DNA of 64,000 nt from Bolinopsis microptera (taxonomy: Eukaryota > Ctenophora > Tentaculata > Lobata > Bolinopsidae). The stretch lies in contig NC_087078.1 in NCBI RefSeq assembly GCF_026151205.1, positions 18,431,118 through 18,495,117 on the forward strand. The letters are read 5' to 3'. Positions 1 through 26,200 of this stretch are shown one piece after another. The notes beneath the pieces were generated by a model that was not told where the DNA came from, did not search any database, and saw only the letters and a program-made list of their open reading frames with translations. The stretch's first letter is position 1, and each line of letters begins with the position of its first letter. The translations under genes were made by a program, and so were the position numbers.

Positions 1-256
1 TACATAGTTATCTGGTGGATTCGTGTAGTGTTATTGAGTCTCATGAGTTGATAGTTCTTTTATTCAAATTTTTGATTGTTTCTGAATAGACTCAGTGAAG
101 ACAGATTCTAATGGAAATAAATAGCTGAATAAAGTATCGAAATTTCTACGTCATACTCATATTCTGAAATAGTATTAATTTAATTATAACGATCAATATG
201 TATATTAAAATTTTGACGACGAAATTTATTTTAAACAAAATATATAACTGTAAAAT

Positions 257-287
257 AGTTATCCACTGTATTTTACAGTGGATAACT
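257..287. repeat. perfect short inverted repeat
   Basis: Two 14-base arms (257-270 and 274-287) are exact reverse complements separated by TTT. The right arm is not followed by a clean U-tract, and no gene ends here, so a terminator role is not supported. It may be a remnant of a small fold-back element or chance in AT-rich DNA. Confidence 0.6.
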
Positions 288-544
288 TTATCCTAACAGT
301 GCAGTATCAATTGTCGCAAGAAATCAGAATAATCAGAAATAATTTGGAACTCCCAAAAACTGTCTATTAATAAGCATAGTTACAGAACTGAAGGAAGTCA
401 CTCATTATTTTTCCAGAGATTTTTAAAAGAAATTTATGCAGATATCTTTGAATTATTACTTGGATTATTTCATATTTACCAACAATCTTCCAAATATCAC
501 AATTTGTTCGCTCACAAATCTGGTTAAAAAAGGCAAAAACTGTT

Positions 545-1160
545 TGGTCACGTGACATGCCAGTAAAACATACATTATATTTTTAAAGGTTATGAATAGG
601 GTTGTGGTTAGAGTCGAGGTAAAACCGTTTCGTTTGGCTGCAAAACCGTAAAAACCCAAGTCATGTGATAATTTTTGGGCGAGCGAAATATTTAATCTCA
701 TAATAAATGACAAAATTTACCCAAGAAAATTTCGCCATGATGTTTTCTATATTATACATCATATTCGTGCAGAGTAGACCTTAAATTACACAACGAAAAT
801 ATAGCGTAAAGCTGATATTAAAGTAGCACGAAGATCAGGAAACGGAATTAAATTAAGTTGCAGAAATATATATATTAAATTGTTCATGACCGGATATGAA
901 AATTCTGTGAGCAACCAGAAAAACAAACAATCCATTAATTCCTGAAGTAATCTCACCTTCAATGTGATTAACATTCTTTAAAATCAGATTCTCGACCTTA
1001 GTTGGAACAGTCATTTTATTTTATTTTAAAAGCGCTTCCCCGAGAGGTTATAAGACATATTTTGGTCACGTGATGACATGACATGCTAGTAAAACATAAA
1101 TTCTATTCAGGGTAAGGTACGACCGTTCGGCTGCAAAACTTAAAATACACAAGTCACGTG
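545..1160 (+). repeat. two diverged copies of a dispersed repeat
   Basis: Segments at about 545-675 and 1064-1160 share the order TTGGTCACGTGA, then CAGTAAAACATA, then CGTTTGGCTGCAAAAC-like sequence, then AAGTCACGTGATAAT. Both copies begin and end near CACGTG palindromes in the same orientation. They look like two old copies of one small element. A similar GGTCACGTGAC occurs alone near 40793. Confidence 0.55.
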
Positions 1161-1408
1161 ATAATGTTTCGAAATAATTTGAGCCCAATTTTTTATCCAC
1201 GGAAGATTATACAAATATTTGGCCGGCATTACAAGGATTTGTTATAAGAATTTAAACAGGTAATACAATAATATTTAGTAGGGGCACCGTAATATTCAAT
1301 TATATTCGTTAGTATTTGGATTGCAGACGAGTGTGTGACTTATTGCCATATGGGAAACCGGAAATACATATAATAGCTATTTCAATGATCCGTTACTTTT
1401 CAGAGAAA

Positions 1409-16287
<14,879 letters not shown>

Positions 16288-17250
16288 GAGCGACCGTGAT
16301 GAAGGAGAGAAAGCCTGTAGGAGTCATTTTCATTTTTCATTGTGATTCAAGTTTATTCAAAGCCATGTTTGTTAAGAGTTGAAAGAAGATTTCGGCAAAT
16401 TTCTGGATTGAATGCAAATGAAAACTTTTGATATGTATGCTTTGCTTCGGGTTGACGTAACAAGATGAAAATGGTATATGTATGATATGGTTTTCAAAGA
16501 GAATATCTTTTGATATTTATTCAGAAACAATTAAAGACTGACGAAACTAATTTATTAAATCTGGTTTATTGGGATCATGCTTTATTATTTCTGTATTATT
16601 TGTTTTAGTTATTCGAAAAACAATTGAGATGCTTTTTTACTTAGTCATATAAATCTAGCTGTTCGGACGGCAGATTTGTGTAATAACGTGGCTTTTTTTG
16701 GGTAATTAAATGTTAAAATAATATTCTCACGTGAAGAGAAGCTCGCTCATTCGGGCCCGGTATTATCTCCCTAGTTAGTCAAACTATGATTAGAGCAGAT
16801 TGAGATAACTTATATTTTGCTAGACACGCTTGCAGCACAATGGCTTCAATTTAATTAATGATGAGTCAGCAGACGATCCAATTAATATCCATTTCCCAAG
16901 AGTTTGGTGGGATCATATCCGGCCTTGTCTCACGTTGTAGACCGCGCTCATGCCCGGCCATCTGACAAATGAAACACTATCATCCAACAATTCAATTTTA
17001 ATGGTTGATAAATAACTGTATTGCATCGAATGATATGAATTCCTGAATAAAATCACAGTGTGGAAGCTCTATAACACTCAGGTGGCATAGAGTATCCTGT
17101 ATCTCCATAGTAACACCCTCTCGTCAACAGCATCGATGAAGAACGAACATTAGATCGATCGAGCAACCCCACGAAAGTACGCGCGTGAAATTAGTGATAG
17201 CGCTGCGCGCACCCGATTGTTCCGTAACAAAATTCGCATGAAACTAGCAA
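16288..17250. other. convergent 3' region between NVL and ATXN10
   Basis: The NVL stop is at 16285-16287 and the ATXN10 stop is at 17251 on the other strand. A plus-strand ATTAAA at 16530-16535 could be the NVL polyadenylation signal. A minus-strand ATTAAA (16997-17002) is a candidate for ATXN10. Neither was tested. No further gene was recognised in this 960-bp interval. Confidence 0.45.
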
Positions 17251-20200
17251 TCAATTCTCAGGCTCTGTAGGATGCACGACCGCAACACGCGGCTTATCCC
17301 CGTCCATTTTGGCGACTTCGATCCCAAGCTGCTTCATAGCTTCATTGTTTTCAATATTCTGATTCTGGAGTCCTCTTATAATATCTTGGTTTTCTTGGTT
17401 GTCATCCATGAGCATGCGTAGAGCGACAATGCACCACTGTTGGAGATACGGATTCTGCTGGTCAACTACGCAATGGTTCAACACTGTATGTACTCCGCCC
17501 AGCAACCGAACTTTATCCTTCGGAGAAATACTTCGTTACAAGGTTGAATTAACTGGTTCCACTAGAAATTGATTAATAGTCGATCACAGATTGAGCAAAA
17601 AAGGTTTAAAGCTTCTGGCAAATGTTGACATACAAAAGCAAATATACGGGGAAACAATTAAACTAATGAACAAATAATAAAAGAACTATGAAAAACGAAG
17701 AAAAACATGGAACCTGATGAGCTTTGTTTTTACTGCACATGTTCGTTATTACTCGTATCAACTCTCTCCTGATCGCGAATGAGCCGTCTGGTGTTACCTG
17801 CCAGGACAAGTACTAAATTAAACATTGATAGAAATAAAAGATACAACTTTTCAGAAAAACATGATACAAATTGCTGGAATTTAGGTTAGATATAAAATGA
17901 AAATACCTCCTCTTTTGGTTGATCGAATCTGATGGGTTTTTTAGTGTTGATCTCGTTCAGAATCTTAACCACGCACTCAAGGAATGGAGTATTGTTAGTG
18001 ATCCGTGTGTAATGTTCGAAAAGGCCGGTTACTTTAGCTAGAATGTGAAGAATGCGGACTGTCACTTCTCCTTCTGGAACGTTGACGCCTGAAAAGGAGT
18101 AAATTAGAGGAAATAAAAGAAGGAAAATTGACTTGATATTTTCAATGTTTTGAGGTGATACCAGTAACTAAGTCAACACTGATATCCCCGACCATAGTAT
18201 TAAGAAACGATGTGGAATATTCTTTCGGTGCTAAAATTGTTCGTATACACCACACACAAAAATGGAGGCGAGAGAGGGGGAATGAGAGAGGGGGAATGAG
18301 AGAGAGGTGAGGGGAGTGCAGAGTGGAGGTGTGGGGAATGAGAGAGAGGTGAGGGGAGTGCAGAGTGGAGGTGTGGGGAATGAGAGAGAGGTGAGGGGAG
18401 TGCAGAGTGGAGGTGTGGGGAATGAGAGAGAGGTGAGGGGAGTGCAGAGTGGAGGTGTGGGGAATGAGAGAGAGGTGAGGGGAGTGCAGAGTGGAGGTGT
18501 GGGGAATGAGAGAGAGGTGAGGGGAGTGCAGAGTGGAGGTGTGGGGAATGAGAGAGAGGTGAGGGGAGTGCAGAGTAGAGGTGTGGGGAATGAGAGAGAG
18601 GTGAGGGGGTGCAGAGTGTAGAGTGTGGGGAATGAGAGAGGGGAATGAGAGAGGGGGAATGAGAGAGGTGAGGGGAGTGCAGAGTGGAGGTGTGGGGAAT
18701 GAGAGAGGTGAGGGAGTGCAGAGTGGAGGTGTGGGGAATGAGAGAGAGGTGAGGGGAGTGCAGAGTGGAGGTGTGGGGAATGAGAGAGAGGTGAGGGGAG
18801 TGCAGAGTGGAGGTGTGGGGAATGAGAGAGAGGTGAGGGAGTGCAGAGTGGAGGTGTGGGGAATGAGAGAGAGGTGAGGGGAGTGCAGAGTGGAGGTGTG
18901 GGGAATGAGAGAGAGGTGAGGGAGTGCAGAGTGGAGGTGTGGGGAATGAGAGAGAGGTGAGGGGGTGCAGAGTGTAGAGTGTGGGGAATGAGAGAGGGGT
19001 GAGGGGAGTGCAGAGTGTGGGGAATGAGAGAGAGGTGAGGGGAGTGCAGAGTGGAGGTGTGGGGAATGAGAGAGAGGTGAGGGAGTGCAGAGTGGAGGTG
19101 TGGGGAATGAGAGAGAGGTGAGGGGGTGCAGAGTGGAGGTGTAGGGAATGAGAGAGAGGTGAGGGGAGTGCAGAGTGTAGAGTGTGGGGAATGAGAGAGA
19201 GGTGAGGGGAGTGCAGAGTGGAGGTGTGGGGAATGAGAGAGAGGTGAGGGGAGTGCAGAGTGCAGAGTGTGGGGAATGAGAGAGAGGTGAGGGGAGTGCA
19301 GAGTGGAGGTGTGGGGAATGAGAGAGAGGTGAGGGGGTGCAGAGTGGAGGTGTGGGGAATGAGAGAGGGGAATGAGAGAGGGGGAATGAGAGAGGTGAGG
19401 GGAGTGCAGAGTGGAGGTGTGGGGAATGAGAGAGAGGTGAGGGAGTGCAGAGTGGAGGTGTGGGGAATGAGAGAGAGGTGAGGGAGTGCAGAGTGGAGGT
19501 GTGGGGAATGAGAGAGAGGTGAGGGGAGTGCAGAGTGGAGGTGTGGGGAATGAGAGAGAGGTGAGGGAGTGCAGAGTGGAGGTGTGGGGAATGAGAGAGA
19601 GGTGAGGGGAGTGCAGAGTGGAGGTGTGGGGAATGAGAGAGAGGTGAGGGAGTGCAGAGTGGAGGTGTGGGGAATGAGAGAGAGGTGAGGGAGTGCAGAG
19701 TGGAGGTGTGGGGAATGAGAGAGAGGTGAGGGGAGTGCAGAGTGGAGGTGTGGGGAATGAGAGAGAGGTGAGGGGAGTGCAGAGTGGAGGTGTGGGGAAT
19801 GAGAGAGAGGTGAGGGAGTGCAGAGTGGAGGTGTGGGGAATGAGAGAGAGGTGAGGGGAGTGCAGAGTGGAGGTGTGGGGAATGAGAGAGAGGTGAGGGA
19901 GTGCAGAGTGGAGGTGTGGGGAATGAGAGAGAGGTGAGGGGAGTGCAGAGTGGAGGTGTGGGGAATGAGAGAGAGGTGAGGGAGTGCAGAGTGGAGGTGT
20001 GGGGAATGAGAGAGAGGTGAGGGGGTGCAGAGTGTAGAGTGTGGGGAATGAGAGAGAGGTGAGGGGAGTGCAGAGTGGAGGTGTGGGGAATGAGAGAGAG
20101 GTGAGGGGGTGCAGAGTGTAGAGTGTGGGGAATGAGAGAGGGGAATGAGAGAGGGGAATGAGAGAGGTGAGGGGAGTGCAGAGTGGAGGTGTGGGGAATG

Positions 20201-23200
20201 AGAGAGAGGTGAGGGGGTGCAGAGTGTAGAGTGTGGGGAATGAGAGAGGGGGAATGAGAGAGGGGGAATGAGAGAGGTGAGGGAGTGCAGAGTGGAGGTG
20301 TGGGGAATGAGAGAGGTGAGGGGAGTGCAGAGTGGAGGTGTGGGGAATGAGAGAGAGGTGAGGGAGTGCAGAGTGGAGGTGTGGGGAATGAGAGAGAGGT
20401 GAGGGGAGTGCAGAGTGGAGGTGTGGGGAATGAGAGAGAGGTGAGGGAGTGCAGAGTGGAGGTGTGGGGAATGAGAGAGAGGTGAGGGGGTGCAGAGTGG
20501 AGGTGAGGGGAATGAGAGAGAGGTGAGGGGGTGCAGAGTGGAGGTGTGGGGAATGAGAGAGAGGTGAGGGGAGTGCAGAGTGGAGGTGTGGGGAATGAGA
20601 GAGAGGTGAGGGAGTGCAGAGTGGAGGTGTGGGGAATGAGAGAGAGGTGAGGGGAGTGCAGAGTGGAGGTGTGGGGAATGAGAGAGAGGTGAGGGGGTGC
20701 AGAGTGGAGGTGAGGGGAATGAGAGAGAGGTGAGGGGGTGCAGAGTGGAGGTGTGGGGAATGAGAGAGAGGTGAGGGGAGTGCAGAGTGGAGGTGTGGGG
20801 AATGAGAGAGAGGTGAGGGAGTGCAGAGTGGAGGTGTGGGGAATGAGAGAGAGGTGAGGGGGTGCAGAGTGTAGAGTGTGGGGAATGAGAGAGGGGAATG
20901 AGAGAGGGGGAATGAGAGAGGTGAGGGGGTGCAGAGTGGAGGTGTGGGGAATGAGAGAGAGGTGAGGGGGTGCAGAGTGGAGGTGTGGGAATGAGAGAGA
21001 GGTGAGGGGAGTGCAGAGTGGAGGTGTGGGGAATGAGAGAGAGGTGAGGGGGTGCAGAGTGGAGGTGTGGGGAATGAGAGAGAGGTGAGGGGAGTGCAGA
21101 GTGTAGAGTGTGGGGAATGAGAGAGGGGAATGAGAGAGGGGGAATGAGAGAGGTGAGGGAGTGCAGAGTGAGGTGTGGGGAATGAGAGAGAGGTGAGGGG
21201 GTGCAGAGTGGAGGTGTGGGGAATGAGAGAGAGGTGAGGGGGTGCAGAGTGGAGGTGAGGGGAAATGAGAGAGAGGTGAGGGGGTGCAGAGTGGAGGTGT
21301 GGGGAATGAGAGAGAGGTGAGGGGAGTGCAGAGTGGAGGTGTGGGGAATGAGAGAGAGGTGAGGGAGTGCAGAGTGGAGGTGTGGGGAATGAGAGAGAGG
21401 TGAGGGGGTGCAGAGTGTAGAGTGTGGGGAATGAGAGAGGGGAATGAGAGAGGGGGAATGAGAGAGGTGAGGGGAGTGCAGAGTGGAGGTGTGGGGAATG
21501 AGAGAGAGGTGAGGGGAGTGCAGAGTGGAGGTGTGGGGAATGAGAGAGAGGTGAGGGGAGTGCAGAGTGGAGGTGTGGGGAATGAGAGAGAGGTGAGGGG
21601 AGTGCAGAGTGGAGGTGTGGGGAATGAGAGAGAGGTGAGGGGAGTGCAGAGTGGAGGTGTGGGGAATGAGAGAGAGGTGAGGGGAGTGCAGAGTGGAGGT
21701 GTGGGGAATGAGAGAGAGGTGAGGGGGTGCAGAGTGGAGGTGTGGGAATGAGAGAGAGGTGAGGGGAGTGCAGAGTGGAGGTGTGGGGAATGAGAGAGAG
21801 GTGAGGGGGTGCAGAGTGGAGGTGTGGGGAATGAGAGAGAGGTGAGGGGAGTGCAGAGTGGAGGTGTGGGGAATGAGAGAGAGGTGAGGGGAGTGCAGAG
21901 TGTAGAGTGTGGGGAATGAGAGAGGGGAATGAGAGAGGGGGAATGAGAGAGGTGAGGGGAGTGCAGAGTGGAGGTGTGGGGAATGAGAGAGAGGTGAGGG
22001 GGTGCAGAGTGGAGGTGAGGGGAATGAGAGAGAGGTGAGGGGGTGCAGAGTGGAGGTGTGGGGAATGAGAGAGAGGTGAGGGGAGTGCAGAGTGTAGAGT
22101 GTGGGGAATGAGAGAGAGGTGAGGGAGTGCAGAGTGGAGGTGTGGGGAATGAGAGAGAGGTGAGGGGGTGCAGAGTGTAGAGTGTGGGGAATGAGAGAGG
22201 GGAATGAGAGAGGGGGAATGAGAGAGGTGAGGGGGTGCAGAGTGGAGGTGTGGGGAATGAGAGAGAGGTGAGGGGGTGCAGAGTGGAGGTGTGGGGAATG
22301 AGAGAGAGGTGAGGGGAGTGCAGAGTGGAGGTGTGGGGAATGAGAGAGAGGTGAGGGGGTGCAGAGTGGAGGTGTGGGGAATGAGAGAGAGGTGAGGGAG
22401 TGCAGAGTGTAGAGTGTGGGGAATGAGAGAGGGGAATGAGAGAGGGGAATGAGAGAGGTGAGGGGAGTGCAGAGTGGAGGTGTGGGGAATGAGAGAGAGG
22501 TGAGGGGGTGCAGAGTGGAGGTGAGGGGAATGAGAGAGAGGTGAGGGGAGTGCAGAGTGGAGGTGTGGGGAATGAGAGAGAGGTGAGGGAGTGCAGAGTG
22601 GAGGTGAGGGGAATGAGAGAGGGGTGAGGGGAGTGCAGAGTGGAGGTGTGGGAATGAGAGAGAGGTGAGGGGGTGCAGAGTGGAGGTGAGGGGAATGAGA
22701 GAGAGGTGAGGGGGTGCAGAGTGGAGGTGTGGGGAATGAGAGAGAGGTGAGGGAGTGCAGAGTGTAGAGTGTGGGGAATGAGAGAGGGGAATGAGAGAGG
22801 GGGAATGAGAGAGGTGAGGGGAGTGCAGAGTGGAGGTGTGGGGAATGAGAGAGAGGTGAGGGGGTGCAGAGTGGAGGTGTGGGGAATGAGAGAGAGGTGA
22901 GGGGGTGCAGAGTGGAGGTGAGGGGAATGAGAGAGAGGTGAGGGGAGTGCAGAGTGGAGGTGTGGGAATGAGAGAGAGGTGAGGGGAGTGCAGAGTGGAG
23001 GTGTGGGGAATGAGAGAGAGGTGAGGGGAGTGCAGAGTGGAGGTGTGGGGAATGAGAGAGGTGAGGGGGTGCAGAGTGGAGGTGTGGGGAATGAGAGAGG
23101 TGAGGGGAGTGCAGAGTGGAGGTGTGGGGAATGAGAGAGAGGTGAGGGGAGTGCAGAGTGGAGGTGTGGGGAATGAGAGAGAGGTGAGGGGAGTGCAGAG

Positions 23201-26200
23201 TGGAGGTGTGGGGAATGAGAGAGAGGTGAGGGAGTGCAGAGTGGAGGTGTGGGGAATGAGAGAGAGGTGAGGGGAGTGCAGAGTGGAGGTGTGGGGAATG
23301 AGAGAGAGGTGAGGGGAGTGCAGAGTGGAGGTGTGGGGAATGAGAGAGAGGTGAGGGGAGTGCAGAGTGGAGGTGTGGGGAATGAGAGAGAGGTGAGGGG
23401 AGTGCAGAGTGGAGGTGTGGGGAATGAGAGAGAGGTGAGGGTAGTGCAGAGTGCAGAGTGTGGGAAATGAGAGAGAGGTGAGGGGAGTGCAGAGTGGAGG
23501 TGTGGGGAATGAGAGAGAGGTGAGGGGAGTGCAGAGTGGAGGTGTAGGGAATGAGAGAGAGGTGAGGGGAGTGCAGAGTGGAGGTGTGGGGAATGAGAGA
23601 GAGGTGAGGGGAGTGCAGAGTGGAGGTGTGGGGAATGAGAGAGAGGTGAGGGGAGTGCAGAGTGGAGGTGTGGGGAATGAGAGAGAGGTGAGGGGAGTGC
23701 AGAGTGCAGAGTGTGGGGAATGAGAGAGAGGTGAGGGGGGTGCAGAGTGGAGGTGTGGGGAATGAGAGAGAGGTGAGGGTAGTGCAGAGTGCAGAGTGTG
23801 GGAATGAGAGAGAGGTGAGGGGAGTGCAGAGTGGAGGTGTGGGGAATGAGAGAGAGGTGAGGGGAGTGCAGAGTGGAGGTGTGGGGAATGAGAGAGAGGT
23901 GAGGGGAGTGCAGAGTGGAGGTGTGGGGAATGAGAGAGAGGTGAGGGGAGTGCAGAGTGGAGGTGTGGGGAATGAGAGAGAGGTGAGGGGAGTGCAGAGT
24001 GGAGGTGTGGGGAATGAGAGAGAGGTGAGGGGAGTGCAGAGTGGAGGTGTGGGAAAAACCTGTAGCAAGGTCGATGATATGCTGTCTGTTCTTTGCAAAT
24101 AGTTTAGCCAGGAACAAGAATGTGGTAACAGGAACAGCACTCTCCAATTCGCCAAACAACTGCTTTTTAGTCGCGCTTGGTGCACTTTTTACTTTTTCTG
24201 ATAGCACTTCTGCGGAAATAAATGTCGTTATTGACAATTCAATTTTAAATCGTATTTAAAACGATGACTAAAAGAGCTTAGAATAATAACCGCAATATAA
24301 TAGCTAAATAACCGCAATAGCTTTATCTCTTTATTTATGAACGAGTAATGAAGCAACATAAGGTCTGGTTTTTAAGGAATATATTCCTGAAAACCTGTTT
24401 TGGTTGACTGCAGCCCAAATAGCACTGCATTTTGGGATTTTGGAAAAATCGTGTCGTAAGGAATTTGCCTATATAATAAGACATGGCCACAGTTATATTA
24501 TACAACTTATGAAGCATCATAAGCCTCTAAAAGCCTATTTGTGCAGATACTGGTAGATATTGTTTATTTTGGGGACACACTGTATGGAATTTACCACAGT
24601 TAGTAATTGGTCATGCTAAATAGTTCTATTTACTTTAGTGAGCTAGCGAAGTTATCAATATAAACTTTGCAGTTGTGGGTAGGGTGATATTAGAAATGTT
24701 CCATTTTAATATTTCAGTTGAATCCTTGAGCACCCAGCAAATAAGCAATAGGGGTAATAAACCCTAAAATGGCAGTGATGGCTGATTTAAATATTTAAAT
24801 TTTGCAACCAATTTTTTTGAGACTCCGCCGATTTGTCTGAGTCTTAATCATATTCTTTTATATTTACAAGGACGTCATGGTAACGCGTAAGCACTGACAC
24901 GTGCTTAACTCCATAGCTACTGGTTACAGTATTTCTTTAAGAGCAGTATAAATATTATCACTTTTATTTGCCAACCAATCACAACACCGTATTAATAACA
25001 ATGCGTCTAGCATGCGATAAGAATTCGAAGAATCTGCAGCCACGCCCACATAACTCTTCTGCCTTCTGCCTTCTTTTAATATCAAGGATGGATGACAAAG
25101 GCTGCCACCTTAGAACATAACAGTTTTGCTTGACTTATTAGCATTTATATGATCGAGCAGAGGGAGGGCACAGTAAAACAGTATGATGAACATGGGGAAA
25201 GATAATTCACTAAACCTAGGAAATCTTTATTGATAGATTGTATGCTTACTTTGAGGAGCTTCATTGTCAAATTTAAAATATGTGGTATCCCTACTTAGCG
25301 AACAAAAAAAATGTATGATGTGCTCAAAGGCCTCAAACCTTCTTCATAATCAACAGAATAGTTTGAGTTGCAGGTAAATTAGGGTTTTAACTTTCAAATT
25401 AATCTGAGGTACGACCTGTGGAGCCTGTAAACTTTGCATTTTAAGTCACACCTATACCCCAGGTACTTGCCTGTGCGTCGTCTCGTCCTCTTAGGAAAAT
25501 TTCCCCTCTCCCCTCCCCTAATTAGTGCGCCTAATAATAGCGTTAGTTCAGAGCTACCCTAGCAAATTTTCACTAATATATCTTTCCATTAACAAAATGG
25601 TGCTATTATGATCGGCAAAACAGTCTTTCCCGGTGAATATTGTAAAAAATAAGTAACTTAGACCTTATGTTGCTTCTTGATAATAAATAAGGATGTTACG
25701 GTTATCTTTAGTTAAAATGCAAGTCTCTTTTACCAAGGACCCTGTGCCAAAAAAACATTGTACACCTCAAAGTGCATATTCAACTTCACTTAGCTACTAA
25801 TAATAATAATAATAATAACGCTTTATTTGTATACCGCTTAGGCCGTATAAGCGACCAAAGTCCAAAAAAATGGAGTTGATACTGGCCAACTATATCAGCC
25901 ACGGAAGATATTGCATAGGTATTTTAAGTTATTTATTAATAGTCAACCAGCGTGCATCCTCAGGCACTGGCATAATTTTACAGTAATTGGTGACTTCCTG
26001 TAGATTATAGTGTGTTTCAGGCTTCCTTTTAGTTTTACGTACGCATACCCACGTGCACATTATACAGTTCCATAGTTGCACGTGTGGAAACGCGTACGTG
26101 CTCTGTTGTAGGTTCAGTGTCGACATTTTGTTCGATTCCGCCTTAATTACGTTGTGTATTGTGTAACCTTTTACGAGAGCTGTTTCTTTGCGTGTGTTGT

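Larger units (their letters stand above)
1..1408. other. 5' flank of NVL, no gene recognised
   Basis: AT-rich sequence with no ORF that resembles a known protein. It holds a short perfect hairpin (257-287) and two diverged copies of one repeat (about 545-675 and 1064-1160), listed separately. A splice-acceptor-like pyrimidine tract ending in AG at 1403 just precedes the NVL start codon, so an upstream NVL exon could lie here or beyond the window edge. I could not identify one. Confidence 0.5.

Noticed and set aside
18142-24237. Two overlapping minus-strand ORFs of about 2,000 codons
   Set aside because: They run through an intronic 42-bp minisatellite and include genuine ATXN10 exons only at their two ends. 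The open frame follows from the repeat length being divisible by three.
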